Shown here: positions 1-9,085 of the stretch, piece after piece
Numbering within the stretch: position 1 is the stretch's first letter
Layout: each line of letters opens with the position of its first letter
Assembly (NCBI RefSeq): GCF_002855575.1
Contig: NZ_PKRQ01000002.1
Coordinates: 868,001-932,000 of the forward strand
Reading direction: 5' to 3'
Length of the DNA stretch: 64,000 nt
Origin: Tabrizicola sp. TH137
GTDB taxonomy: Bacteria; Pseudomonadota; Alphaproteobacteria; Rhodobacterales; Rhodobacteraceae
Made by a program: the position numbers and the translations under genes
The notes under the pieces: generated by a model
The model's input: only the letters and a program-made list of their open reading frames with translations
Databases searched by the model: none
Told to the model about the DNA's origin: nothing

Positions 1-805
1 GCTCCGCGCAGGACCGGATCGCCGCCAGCGGATTGCGCAGCCCATGCGCCACCGCCGAGGCCATCTCGCCCACCACGGCCAGCCGCTCCGTCTCGACGAT
101 CCGCGCCTCCTGCCGCTGAAGGACGCGGCTGGCATAGGCCACCACCACCGCCAGCCCGCCAAACAGCGCGCAGCCCGCCGCAAGCGCGCCCAGCCAGGCC
201 AGCTTGCGGATCTCGGTCATCGAGGCAAGCAGGCTTTCCGGTGCCTTGTAAACCTCCACCGCCCCCACGATCTCGCCGGTGATCTCGCGGCGGATCGGGA
301 TGTAATATTCGATGAACCGGTCCACCCCATCGGGGAAGCCGACATGTTCATCCTTGTCGCCCCGGCTGACAACGCTCAGTTCCGGCTCCAGCCGGCCATC
401 CATAGCGTGTTCCAGTTCCTCGTTGTCCTCGAACCTCTTGCCCACCATCTGCGGATCGCTCGACCACAGGATGTGCCCATCAAAGGCATAGACATTGGCC
501 CGGAACACATCCGGCAGCCGCGACACATGCGACACGAATTCCTGCACGTCGGGCGGCGTGGGCGCATCGGTGATGCCCATGAAATAGGGCGCCGCCTGCT
601 CGACATGGACGATGGAATTCAGGAACTCCGTCGAAACCATCGCATCGCGCATCATCATCTGATGAATAATGTAGCGCGACAACGCCGTCGAAAGGATCGC
701 GGCAGTCGAAAAGATGGCCAGAAAGCTGATGACGAAAAAGATCGTCAGCATCCGCAGATGATGCGGTGAATCGCGCAGGCTGGTCGCGCCGATCAGAAGG
801 CTCAT
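1..805 (-). CDS. Sensor histidine kinase, C-terminus cut by window edge
   Basis: Reading the minus strand from the ATG at 805 gives about 268 residues before the edge. Membrane segments lie near residues 19-41 and 212-235, with a periplasmic sensor domain of about 170 residues between them. After the second helix comes a short signalling helix and the H-box, with motif VAHGLRNPLAAIR; the phosphoacceptor His codon is complementary to 42-44. The ATPase domain must lie to the left of the window. It is divergent from a gene that begins with a receiver domain, so the two probably form a phosphorelay pair (inference). The periplasmic ligand is unknown. Confidence 0.88.
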   Translation of the reverse strand, partial: MSLLIGATSLRDSPHHLRMLTIFFVISFLAIFSTAAILSTALSRYIIHQMMMRDAMVSTEFLNSIVHVEQAAPYFMGITDAPTPPDVQEFVSHVSRLPDVFRANVYAFDGHILWSSDPQMVGKRFEDNEELEHAMDGRLEPELSVVSRGDKDEHVGFPDGVDRFIEYYIPIRREITGEIVGAVEVYKAPESLLASMTEIRKLAWLGALAAGCALFGGLAVVVAYASRVLQRQEARIVETERLAVVGEMASAVAHGLRNPLAAIRSCAE

Positions 806-889
806 GCCATCCTCCGCCGGTTTCGGTCTCTGCACAGCAAACCACATCTCGCGCGCGGCGCAAATCATGCTGCGCAGGCCCGGGGGGCC

Positions 890-936
890 GTTCTGGGGCA
901 TTTCCCCCAAATTGCCCCCGCCATTTGCCCCAGAAC
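890..936. promoter_or_regulatory. 11-bp inverted repeat between the kinase and receiver-glycosyltransferase genes
   Basis: GTTCTGGGGCA at 890-900 and TGCCCCAGAAC at 926-936 are exact reverse complements, separated by 25 bp. The repeat lies in the only non-coding gap between the divergent kinase and glycan genes, where both promoters must be. It could be an operator or a transcript hairpin. Neither flanking protein shows a DNA-binding domain, so any binding regulator is encoded elsewhere. Confidence 0.45.
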
Positions 937-1012
937 CGCCCCGCGGCCGGGGCGAAAGGAGGCACCCCCTCCCCTAGGATGGCGGACAGGACCATTGCCA
1001 ATGGGGGCCAGA

Positions 1013-2611
1013 ATGCCGGATATCCTTCTGATCGAAGACGAGCCGATCATCGCCCGCAATATCGGGATCGCGCTGGGGCGTGCCGGGCATCGCGTCACCC
1101 ATGCCGCCTCCGCGACAGAGGCGCGCCGGGTTCTGGCAGCGGGTCTGGCCTCGGGGACGCATCCCGATCTGGTGATCGCCGACATCTCGCTGGGCGACGG
1201 CGATGGGATCGAGGTGCTCTCGGCCCATGGCCCGCAGCTCAGGGACTGCCCCGTCATCATCATGAGCGGCCAGGACAGCACCGCCAACCGGCTGCGCGCG
1301 GAAGGGATTTCCGTCGCGGCCTTCCTTGCCAAGCCCTTCGCAATGGCGCGGCTCTGCGAACTCGCGGCGGCCCTTCTGGCCGAAAGCCTGCCCGAACAGC
1401 AGCGCAAGCCCGGCCCGTCGGTGATGATGTATTCGCATGATACGATCGGCCTCGGCCATATGCGCCGCAACAGCGCCATCGCCGAGGAACTGGTCGCCCG
1501 CGTGCCGGGCCTGTCCGTCCTGATGCTGGTCGGTTGCCCGGCGGGTATGATGTTCGCCCCCCGTCCGGGGATCGACTACATCAAGCTGCCCTCTCTGGCC
1601 AAGCTTGGCCGCGACCGCTGGCAATCGGGCAGCCTGCGGATCGACGCGGAAACGGCCCGCGCGCTGCGGGCGGGCATCCTCGAACGGGTGGCCGAAACCT
1701 TCAAGCCCGATGTCTTCCTCGTCGATCACGAACCGACCGGGGTCTGGAACGAACTCGTCGCCCCCCTGCGCCGCCTGCGCGAAAGCTGCGGCACGCGCAC
1801 GATCCTTGGCCTGCGCGACATTCTCGATGATCCCGACCGGACCTGTGGCCGCTGGGCCGAAACGGGCACCGACAAGGTGATATCCACCCTCTATGACGAT
1901 GTCCTGATCTACGGGAATGCCGATTTCTACCCCTCCAGCCGCGCCTATGGGCTGGATCGTCTCCGCCCGGATGGGGTGCAGTATTGCGGTGCCGTGACCA
2001 CGGTCCGCGCCCGCCGGTCGGCGCGGCGCGAAAAGGGTCCGCGCCGGGTGCTGGTCTCGGGCGGCGGCGGGCGGGATGCCTTCCTCCTGCTGGCCACCGC
2101 ACTCGAGGCGCAGGCCCTGCTGCCCCGCCGCCAGCGCCCCGACCTGCAACTGATCGCCGGCCCGCTGATGGATACGGAATTGCGCGAAAGGCTGCATCTG
2201 CGGGCCGCCGAACTGGACGTGACCTTCCATGACCAGGTCAGCGACATGCCCGCCCGCCTTGCAGCAAGCGATCTCTTCGTGACGATGGGCGGCTACAACT
2301 CGGTGACCGAGGCGCTGGCCATCGGCGTTCCCGCCCTTGTGGTGCCGCGCGTCGGCCCCTCCAGCGAACAGCGCATCCGGGCGGATCGCCTGCGCCATCT
2401 GGGCCTGGCCGAGGTCATCGAACGGCCGGACCTGACGCCGCAGTCCCTGGCCCCACACCTCTCCGGCGCGGCGACGCGCCAACCTGTCGTTTCGGCCCGC
2501 CTGCCGCTCGATTTCGATGGTGCGGCACGGGCGGCCTCTCATATCGCGGCCTGCCTCGGCGTCTTGACCGCCGACCGGCCCGCGCCGCTCCGGCAGGTGT
2601 CCCATGGCTGA
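1013..2611 (+). CDS. Receiver domain fused to GT-B glycosyltransferase (MurG-like)
   Basis: The 532-aa protein starts at the ATG at 1013, where receiver domains normally begin; a TTG at 995 and an ATG at 1001 are in frame but less likely. Residues 1-120 are a CheY-like receiver with acidic pocket E8/D9, phosphoacceptor D57, S85 and K107 all present. Residues 136-510 are a GT28/MurG-like GT-B enzyme: an N-terminal motif SHDTIGLGHMRRN near 141 and a C-terminal donor-site motif GGYNSVTEALAIGVPALVVP. No DNA-binding output domain is present, so phosphorylation would act directly on a sugar transferase. It overlaps the next gene by 8 bp. Fold assignment is from motifs; donor and acceptor are unknown. 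Confidence 0.87.
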   Translation: MPDILLIEDEPIIARNIGIALGRAGHRVTHAASATEARRVLAAGLASGTHPDLVIADISLGDGDGIEVLSAHGPQLRDCPVIIMSGQDSTANRLRAEGISVAAFLAKPFAMARLCELAAALLAESLPEQQRKPGPSVMMYSHDTIGLGHMRRNSAIAEELVARVPGLSVLMLVGCPAGMMFAPRPGIDYIKLPSLAKLGRDRWQSGSLRIDAETARALRAGILERVAETFKPDVFLVDHEPTGVWNELVAPLRRLRESCGTRTILGLRDILDDPDRTCGRWAETGTDKVISTLYDDVLIYGNADFYPSSRAYGLDRLRPDGVQYCGAVTTVRARRSARREKGPRRVLVSGGGGRDAFLLLATALEAQALLPRRQRPDLQLIAGPLMDTELRERLHLRAAELDVTFHDQVSDMPARLAASDLFVTMGGYNSVTEALAIGVPALVVPRVGPSSEQRIRADRLRHLGLAEVIERPDLTPQSLAPHLSGAATRQPVVSARLPLDFDGAARAASHIAACLGVLTADRPAPLRQVSHG

Positions 2612-3818
2612 TACTCCCCTGCGCATCGGTTATGTCGTGAAGCGCTTTCCCCGCTTCTCGGAAACCTTCATCCTGAACGAGGTTCTGGCGCTGGAAGCGC
2701 AAGGGATTTCGGTCGAGGTCTTCTCGCTCCTCGACCCGCCCGACGAACCCCGCCATGCCCGCCTTGCCGACCTGCGGGCGCCGGTCACGCGGCTGGCCGA
2801 CACGCCCGCGCCGCCTGTCCTTCCCGCAACCGGCGATGCGGCGCTCTTTGCCGGCACGCCCCCCCTCGCGGCAGCGCGCCTGATGGCCAAGGCCGGACGG
2901 GTGGCCGAGGCGGCACAGGCGCGCGGCTTGCACCACCTTCATGCCCATTTCGCCTCGGATGCGGCCAGCGTGGCCCTTCTGGCGGGGCGCGCCGCGGGGC
3001 TGACCTTCTCCATGACGGCCCATGCCCGCGACATCTATCACGATTACATCGACCCCCAGACCGATGCCGCCAAGCGCCGGGCCAAGCTCATGGCGGCGGA
3101 TTTCACCGTCACCGTCTCCGACTTCAACCTGCGCCACATGCGCACGCTCTGCCCCGAAGCCGCGCCGCGCATCCACCGGCTCTACAACGGCATCGACCTC
3201 GCGGCCTTCCACCCCGCCCCGGTGCAGCGGGCAGTGCCCGGCCGCATCCTCGCCATCGGCCGGCTGGTCGAGAAGAAGGGCTTCGCCGACCTGATCGCGG
3301 CCTGCGCCCTGCTTCAGGCGCAAGGCAGGGCCTTCGACTGCCGGATCATCGGCGACGGCCCCCTGCGCGCCCCCCTCACCGATCAGATCGCCGCGCTCGG
3401 CCTGCAAGGCAAGGTGCAGCTTCTCGGCCCGATGCCGCAGGAACATCTCGCCGCCGCGCTGGAGGAAGCCAGCCTCGTCACCCTCCCCTGCATCATCACC
3501 CCCGACGGCGACCGCGACGGATTGCCCACCGTCCTGCTCGAAGCCATGGCCAAGGCCCTGCCCGTCGTCACCACCACCGTCACCGGCGGACCCGAGATCG
3601 TGGCCGACGGCATCACCGGCCTTCTCGTCCCGCCCGGCTCCCCCGCCGCCCTCGCCACCGCCCTCGGCAGCCTGATCGACGATCCCGCCCGGGCGCAGCG
3701 GATGGGCCGCCTCGGCCGCCAGCGCGCCGAAAGCCTCTTCGACCTGCGGGCAAGCAGCGCCACCCTCGCCGGCCTCTTCGCCAAGGCGGCACGCCACCCC
3801 CTGAAAGGAGCCGCCTGA
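2604..3818 (+). CDS. GT4-family glycosyltransferase
   Basis: This 404-aa GT-B enzyme resembles exopolysaccharide and capsule glycosyltransferases. The N-terminal domain begins with IGYVVKRFPRFSETFILNE. A histidine-rich segment HLHAHFASDAA is near residue 111, and SMTAHARDIY follows near 138. The C-terminal Rossmann domain has GRLVEKKGF and the E-x7-E type donor motif DGLPTVLLEAM near residue 305. No signal peptide or transmembrane helix is seen, so it is probably cytosolic or peripheral. It overlaps the gene before it, and its stop overlaps the next start by one base, implying translational coupling. Sugar specificity cannot be read from the sequence. Confidence 0.9.
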   Translation: MADTPLRIGYVVKRFPRFSETFILNEVLALEAQGISVEVFSLLDPPDEPRHARLADLRAPVTRLADTPAPPVLPATGDAALFAGTPPLAAARLMAKAGRVAEAAQARGLHHLHAHFASDAASVALLAGRAAGLTFSMTAHARDIYHDYIDPQTDAAKRRAKLMAADFTVTVSDFNLRHMRTLCPEAAPRIHRLYNGIDLAAFHPAPVQRAVPGRILAIGRLVEKKGFADLIAACALLQAQGRAFDCRIIGDGPLRAPLTDQIAALGLQGKVQLLGPMPQEHLAAALEEASLVTLPCIITPDGDRDGLPTVLLEAMAKALPVVTTTVTGGPEIVADGITGLLVPPGSPAALATALGSLIDDPARAQRMGRLGRQRAESLFDLRASSATLAGLFAKAARHPLKGAA

Positions 3819-4984
3819 TGCGCATCGCCTATCTCTGCCCCGATGGCGGCATCCCGGTCTTCGGCGACAAGGGCGGTTCGGTCCATGTCCGCGCCATGAT
3901 CCGCGCCTTCCGCGCCGAAGGCCATGAGGTGGAGGTGTTCTGCGCCGAAACCGGCGATGGCCCCGCCGATTTCGCCGTCACCGCCCTCGGACCCGACTTC
4001 CCCCCCGCCGAGGGCCGCGAGGCGAAGGAGCGCCGCCTCCTCGCCCTTGCCGACGCGCTTCAGGCACGGCTGGAACAGCAGCACCGCCACCGCCCCTTCG
4101 ATCTGATCTACGAACGCTATGGCCTCTGGTCCGCCGCCGGGGTGCGCGCCGGTCGCCGCCTCGGCATCCCCGCCGTGATCGAAGTCAACGCCCCCCTGGT
4201 AGAAGAACAGGCCGCCTTCCGCAAATTCGTCCTCCAGGACGCCGCCCGCGCCATCGAGGCCGAGGTCTTCTCCACCGCTGATGCGCTGGCCGTCGTCTCG
4301 CGCGAATTGGCGGTCTATGTCGCCTCGCGCGGCGCAGGGCCCGAGGCCATCCATGTCATCGGCAATGCAGTCGATTGCGCGGCCTTCCATCCCGCAATCC
4401 CGGCGGCCGAGGTTCCGGGCCTGCCCGATACCGCTTTCACCATCGGCTTCACCGGCTCGCTCAAGGCCTGGCACGGGACCGACCTGCTTGTCGAGGCGCT
4501 GGCCCGGCTGCGCCCCGCCATCGACGCCCGCCTCCTGATCGTGGGCGACGGGCCGGAACGCGGCGCCCTGCTGGATCACGCGGCGCGGCACGGGCTTTCC
4601 CATGCCGTCACCATCACGGGCTGGGTGCCGCATCACCGCCTGCCGGGCCTCATCGCCCGGATGGATGCCGCCGTTGCCCCCTATCCGGCCATGGCGAACC
4701 ATTACTTCTCCCCCTTGAAGCTCTTCGAATATCTCGCCATGGGCCGCGCCATCGTGGCCAGCCGGATCGGCCAGACCGCCGACCTGCTCGGTCCCGATGG
4801 CAGCGGCCTTCTCGTGCCGCCCGGCGATGCCGTGGCCCTCGCCGATGCCCTGCACCGGATCGCGACCGATGCGCCGCTTGCCGCAAGGCTGCGCCAACGC
4901 GCCGCGATGCAGGCCCGGCACCATGACTGGCGGGCCAATGCCCGCCGCATCGTCGATCTCATCCCCAGGGCGAAGGCCGCATGA
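3818..4984 (+). CDS. GT4-family glycosyltransferase
   Basis: This is a 388-aa GT-B enzyme. The N-terminus has the glycine-rich GGIPVFGDKGGSVHVR loop seen in GT4 enzymes. The C-terminal half contains IGFTGSLKAWHG, the nucleotide-sugar region LIVGDGPERGAL and the acidic motif LKLFEYLAMGRAIVAS near residue 299. It resembles the preceding gene only at fold level, so it is a separate transferase and not a recent duplicate. The stop overlaps the ABC exporter start by 4 bp (ATGA). It probably adds a second sugar to the same product (inference). Confidence 0.9.
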   Translation: MRIAYLCPDGGIPVFGDKGGSVHVRAMIRAFRAEGHEVEVFCAETGDGPADFAVTALGPDFPPAEGREAKERRLLALADALQARLEQQHRHRPFDLIYERYGLWSAAGVRAGRRLGIPAVIEVNAPLVEEQAAFRKFVLQDAARAIEAEVFSTADALAVVSRELAVYVASRGAGPEAIHVIGNAVDCAAFHPAIPAAEVPGLPDTAFTIGFTGSLKAWHGTDLLVEALARLRPAIDARLLIVGDGPERGALLDHAARHGLSHAVTITGWVPHHRLPGLIARMDAAVAPYPAMANHYFSPLKLFEYLAMGRAIVASRIGQTADLLGPDGSGLLVPPGDAVALADALHRIATDAPLAARLRQRAAMQARHHDWRANARRIVDLIPRAKAA

Positions 4985-6750
4985 CACATCGCCGCCGCAT
5001 CCATCCCACGACCCTCTGGCATCTGCTGCGCCGCCTCGCGCCCCATGCGCGCCCCTATCGCGGCAAGCTTGCCCTCGGCTTTGCCGCCATGACCCTCGCC
5101 GCCCTGGCCGAGGTGATCCGCCCCTGGCCGGTGAAGGTGGTGTTCGATGGCATCCTCATCCCGCAGGCCGATCCCGATCCGGTGATGGCGACGGTGCTTT
5201 CCTGGGTCGGCACGGGCGACCGGCTGCTCTGGACCTGCTGCCTTGCGATCCTCTCAATCGCAGTCCTCGGCGGGGCGGCGGCCTATGTGCAGTCAACCCT
5301 CGTTTCCGGCGTGGGCCAAAGGGTCGTGGCCGATATCCGGCTGGAACTCTACCGCCATGTCCAGCGCCTGTCGCATTCCTTCCATGACAGCGTCTCCACC
5401 GCCGACATCGTCTCGCGCCTGACGGGCGACGTCCGGATGATGCGCGACCTGCTGATCGAGGCCGGCGTCCTCTTTGCCGCCCGCAGCCTCGTCATGGCCG
5501 GAACCATAATCGTCATGGCATTGATGGACTGGCGCCTGACCCTCGCCGCCCTCGCCATCCTGCCCGCACTGGTCTTCCTGACCAACCGCTATGGCCGCCG
5601 CATCAAGGACGCCGCCCGCCATCAGCGCAAGGGCGAAGGCCGTATCGCCGTGGTGATGACCGAAGGCATTTCGGCGATATCGCTGGTCAAGGGCTTTGCC
5701 AACGAAGCCCATGAAGAGGCCCGCTTCTCCGAACAGAACCTCTCCTCGGCCGAAGCCGGCGTCACATCAACCCGCGTCTCGGCCGAGATGGACAGGCTCG
5801 TTCAGGTTGTTCTGGCTGCCGGAACCTGCCTTGTCATGTGGTATGGCGTGACGCGGGTCCAGGCTGGGGCCATCAGCCCCGGCGACCTGCTGGTCTTCAC
5901 CGCCTATCTCGCCACCCTGCACAAGCCGATCCGCCGGATGAGCAGCATGTCCGCCCGCGTCGCCAAGGCCACCGCCAGCGGCGAACGCCTCCTCGAAGTG
6001 CTCGACCTGCGCCCGGAAATCGCCGATCGCCCCGGCGCACGCAAGGCCCCCTATCTCCGCCGCTGGATCAGTTTCATCGACGTGACCTTTGCCTATCCCG
6101 GCGGCAATCCGGTCCTCCAGAATGCCACGCTCACCCTGCGCGCGGGCGAAACCGTCGCGCTGGTCGGGCAGAGCGGGATGGGCAAATCCTCCGTCGCCAA
6201 ACTCCTGATGCGCTTCTATGAACCGCAATCGGGCCGCATCCTGATGGATGGCACCGATATCCGCGACCTGACGCTCGACTCGCTTCGGGAACAGATTTCC
6301 GTCGTCCTTCAGGATTCGCCCCTCTTCGCCGCCACGATCCGCGACAACATCGCCTATGGCCGCCTGGACGCGACCGATGACGACATCGCCGCCGCGGCCC
6401 GCGCGGCCGGGGCGGACCGCTTCATCCGCCGCATGCCCAAGGGCTATGACACCGTGCTGGGTGAGAGGGGCGAAACCCTTTCGGGGGGGCAGCGCCAGCG
6501 CATCGCCATCGCCCGCGCCCTGCTGCGCGACGCGCCGATCCTGATCCTCGACGAACCGCTGACCGGCCTCGACCGCACCACGGCCGAAGAACTGGTCCAG
6601 ACCCTCAAGATGATCAGCCGCGACCGGACGACCCTGCTGATCGCCCATGACGACCTCACGCTCAGCATGGCTGACCGCATCGTCCGCCTGACCGATCGCC
6701 GCTTTGCCGAAGACGGCTTTCCCCCCCTGATCCTGGAGCGCAAGGCATGA
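4981..6750 (+). CDS. ABC exporter, fused membrane and ATPase domains (MsbA-like)
   Basis: This 589-aa half-transporter would act as a homodimer in the inner membrane. Six hydrophobic segments fill residues 30-310. The nucleotide-binding domain has Walker A GQSGMGKS at 396-403, Q-loop near 444, signature LSGGQ at 500-504 and Walker B ILILDEP at 520-526, so it should be catalytically competent. Family members flip lipid-linked sugars, lipid A or peptides. Lying between glycosyltransferases, it most likely exports the lipid-linked product of this cluster (inference). It overlaps both neighbours by 4 bp. Confidence 0.92.
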   Translation: MTHRRRIHPTTLWHLLRRLAPHARPYRGKLALGFAAMTLAALAEVIRPWPVKVVFDGILIPQADPDPVMATVLSWVGTGDRLLWTCCLAILSIAVLGGAAAYVQSTLVSGVGQRVVADIRLELYRHVQRLSHSFHDSVSTADIVSRLTGDVRMMRDLLIEAGVLFAARSLVMAGTIIVMALMDWRLTLAALAILPALVFLTNRYGRRIKDAARHQRKGEGRIAVVMTEGISAISLVKGFANEAHEEARFSEQNLSSAEAGVTSTRVSAEMDRLVQVVLAAGTCLVMWYGVTRVQAGAISPGDLLVFTAYLATLHKPIRRMSSMSARVAKATASGERLLEVLDLRPEIADRPGARKAPYLRRWISFIDVTFAYPGGNPVLQNATLTLRAGETVALVGQSGMGKSSVAKLLMRFYEPQSGRILMDGTDIRDLTLDSLREQISVVLQDSPLFAATIRDNIAYGRLDATDDDIAAAARAAGADRFIRRMPKGYDTVLGERGETLSGGQRQRIAIARALLRDAPILILDEPLTGLDRTTAEELVQTLKMISRDRTTLLIAHDDLTLSMADRIVRLTDRRFAEDGFPPLILERKA

Positions 6751-7928
6751 CCCAGCATATGCCCGACCCGATACCGACCCTGCCCCCGGCGGATCTGATC
6801 CACGCCCTGATCCGGGGCGACCTGCCCTCGCTGGGCCGGTTGCATCTGGCACGGATGCATTTCCCCTCGGGCCGCGCGCCCAATGCCGCGATCAGTCTCG
6901 ACGGCCAGGACTGGATCGCCGAATGGACCGGCCCGGAAGGTGCCGAGCGCGCGCATGCCGAGGCCGACCGTCTGCACCGCGCCGGTCAGGTGGCAGAGCT
7001 TCGCTTCGACCCCGCCTCGGGCCTGCTGCTGCGGCGGCCCGGATCGGATGCGAAACTGCCCGGACTGCGGCTTCTGGCAGACCCCGGCCTTGCTGCCGAC
7101 ACACTGGCTGGGCTCGGCCTCGCGGGCCCGTTCCGGATCGACCTCGTCGCGCATCGCCTGGGCCGTCGCGCCGTGCTGCGCATCCGGCATTCCAAAGGTC
7201 TGGCCTATGCCCGGCTGCGCTCTCCCACCGCCAGCGCTGGCCGGGCGGCTGTGGCGCATCATCGGTCGCTCTGGCAGGCGCTGCCCGCCGGCGCTGCCCT
7301 GCGCCTGCCCGCCCCCCTTGGCGAAGACCGCGCGCTTGGCCTTGCGCTCTATGCCGCGCTTCCCGGCCATCCCCTGCACCTCCGCGGCCTGCGCGGCTTT
7401 GCCGGGATCGAGGCCACGGCGCGGGCGCTTTCCGATCTCCAGCAGATCGCGACGGATGCCCCGCTCTGGACCGCCGAAGACGAGATCGCCCTGCTTGGCC
7501 GCTGGCTGGATCGGATCGCCGCGATCTTTCCCGAACTGTGGCCACACTTGTCTGCACAGTTTGCGGCACAGAAGGCTGACTTCCGCAAACTGCCCCCCAT
7601 GGCCCCCGTCACCTGCCACCGCGACCTTCACGAAGGGCAGATCCTGCACTTCCGCGGGCGGGCGGGCATACTGGATTTCGACACGCTCTCGCGCGGCGAT
7701 CCGGCACAGGACCTGGGCAATCTGCAAGCCCATCTCGACCTTGCCGGGTTGCGGCAAGGTCGCAGCCTCGCCGCCTATGCCACTGCGATGGAACGGAATT
7801 TTCCGCATCTCCCACTGTCCCGCATCGCCGTCTGGCGGCGCGCCGCACGGCTGCGGCTGGCGATGATCTGGGCCTTCAGCGCCGAACCGCGCGCCCATCT
7901 TCTGGCGCTGGCAGGAGATGTGGCATGA
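6747..7928 (+). CDS. Phosphotransferase, APH/choline-kinase fold (1 of 3)
   Basis: This 393-aa protein has the catalytic loop CHRDLHEGQ near residue 290 and the metal-binding DFD shortly after (ILDFDTL), which are hallmarks of aminoglycoside/choline/homoserine kinase-like enzymes. The usual loop Asn (HxDxxxxN) is Gln here. The family phosphorylates small hydroxylated molecules with ATP or GTP. In an operon of glycosyltransferases and an exporter, a sugar or lipid-headgroup substrate is more likely than an antibiotic (inference). It is coupled by 4-bp overlaps to both neighbours. Confidence 0.82.
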   Translation: MTQHMPDPIPTLPPADLIHALIRGDLPSLGRLHLARMHFPSGRAPNAAISLDGQDWIAEWTGPEGAERAHAEADRLHRAGQVAELRFDPASGLLLRRPGSDAKLPGLRLLADPGLAADTLAGLGLAGPFRIDLVAHRLGRRAVLRIRHSKGLAYARLRSPTASAGRAAVAHHRSLWQALPAGAALRLPAPLGEDRALGLALYAALPGHPLHLRGLRGFAGIEATARALSDLQQIATDAPLWTAEDEIALLGRWLDRIAAIFPELWPHLSAQFAAQKADFRKLPPMAPVTCHRDLHEGQILHFRGRAGILDFDTLSRGDPAQDLGNLQAHLDLAGLRQGRSLAAYATAMERNFPHLPLSRIAVWRRAARLRLAMIWAFSAEPRAHLLALAGDVA

Positions 7929-9085
7929 GAACCGTCCTTCCCTCCGATCCCGCCCTTCCCGGCTTGCACCAGCTCTCCGAAACCGACCTCGCCCGCATCA
8001 CCGGCACCCCCCTCACCGAAATCCTCCGCCTCCGCCACCACCCCGGCCTCCGCGCCGCCCTGCACGTGGCCTGGGGTACCGGAAAGGGGCGTCAGGAGGG
8101 CGTTATCTGGTTCCTTCGCCCGGCAAAGCTGTCACATCTTGTGGAAACCCGCCCTCATCTCCGTTTCGACAAGGCGACTGCGACTGCCTTCGAAACCTTC
8201 CCGATGGATCACCGCCTGCCGGAACTCGCAGCCTTTTTCCGCAACAGCGCGGCACTCGCCCCCCGCCTTATCGGTGGGTCTGCCGCGTCCCGACCGCAGC
8301 TTGTGCGCTATCGCCCCGGCCTTTCAGCCACCTTCCGCTGGTTGTCCGACGCGGGCCTGTCGCATTTCGTCAAGGTCGAGAGGAAGGCCGACACGCAGAA
8401 CCACGCAGACCTCCAGAACGACATCAAGTGCCAGACCGAAGGCAGCCTGCTTGCCCTCCCCGCCGTCACCGGCTGCCTCGCCGAGCGCGGTGTCATCGCC
8501 TATGCCGCCGCGCAGGGGGAAAGTCTGGAAGAGGTGCTGGCAAGGGGAGACGAGGCAGAGACGATCCGCGCCGTCACCCTCATGCAAGAAGCGTTACAGG
8601 TTCTCTGGTCCTGCGCGGCGCCAACCCTGCGGGCGATGACGCTCGACGACTACCTTCGCCCTGCCCGCCGCGCCGCCGACCTGATTGCCGAGGCGGATGC
8701 GCAGGCCGGATCGGCGGCCCGCGCCATCATTGCCGCGGCAGCAGTCACACCACCGCACTTGCGGCAGGTGCCGATCCACGCCGACCTGAAGCCGGATCAT
8801 GTCTTCCTTGAACCAAGCCGCGTCACGTTGATCGACACGGAAAGCATGAAATGCGGCGATCCGGACTTCGACCTCGCGCTACTGGAAGCGAGGCTCGACC
8901 TCGGCCCCCGGACCGGGGCTTTCCCAGCCCGCGCGGTACAAGCGGCCCGCGCCGCCATGCGCCCGGCGGCAGGACCGAATTTCGAGTGGTTCCATAGGCT
9001 TGCCCGCATCCACGCGGCCAAGTTCCTTGCCCAGCACCGGGGTTCATGCGCGGCGACCGATCTGCGTGAGGTTCTTTCGGCATGA
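7925..9085 (+). CDS. Phosphotransferase, APH/choline-kinase fold (2 of 3)
   Basis: A 386-aa member of the same fold as the gene before it. The catalytic loop is IHADLKPDH near residue 284 and the metal site is LIDTES, so the second Asp is kept while the loop Asn is His. The N-terminal lobe contains a kinase-like FVKVERKAD segment that could supply the ATP-binding Lys. Sequence similarity to its two neighbours is limited to the kinase motifs, suggesting old divergence or different substrates. It overlaps both neighbours by 4 bp. The substrate is unknown. Confidence 0.78.
   Translation: MRTVLPSDPALPGLHQLSETDLARITGTPLTEILRLRHHPGLRAALHVAWGTGKGRQEGVIWFLRPAKLSHLVETRPHLRFDKATATAFETFPMDHRLPELAAFFRNSAALAPRLIGGSAASRPQLVRYRPGLSATFRWLSDAGLSHFVKVERKADTQNHADLQNDIKCQTEGSLLALPAVTGCLAERGVIAYAAAQGESLEEVLARGDEAETIRAVTLMQEALQVLWSCAAPTLRAMTLDDYLRPARRAADLIAEADAQAGSAARAIIAAAAVTPPHLRQVPIHADLKPDHVFLEPSRVTLIDTESMKCGDPDFDLALLEARLDLGPRTGAFPARAVQAARAAMRPAAGPNFEWFHRLARIHAAKFLAQHRGSCAATDLREVLSA

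Noticed and set aside
890-936. Possible sigma-54 promoter in the GGGGCA/TTGCCCC region.
   Set aside because: The spacing between GG and GC elements does not fit the -24/-12 consensus on either strand.
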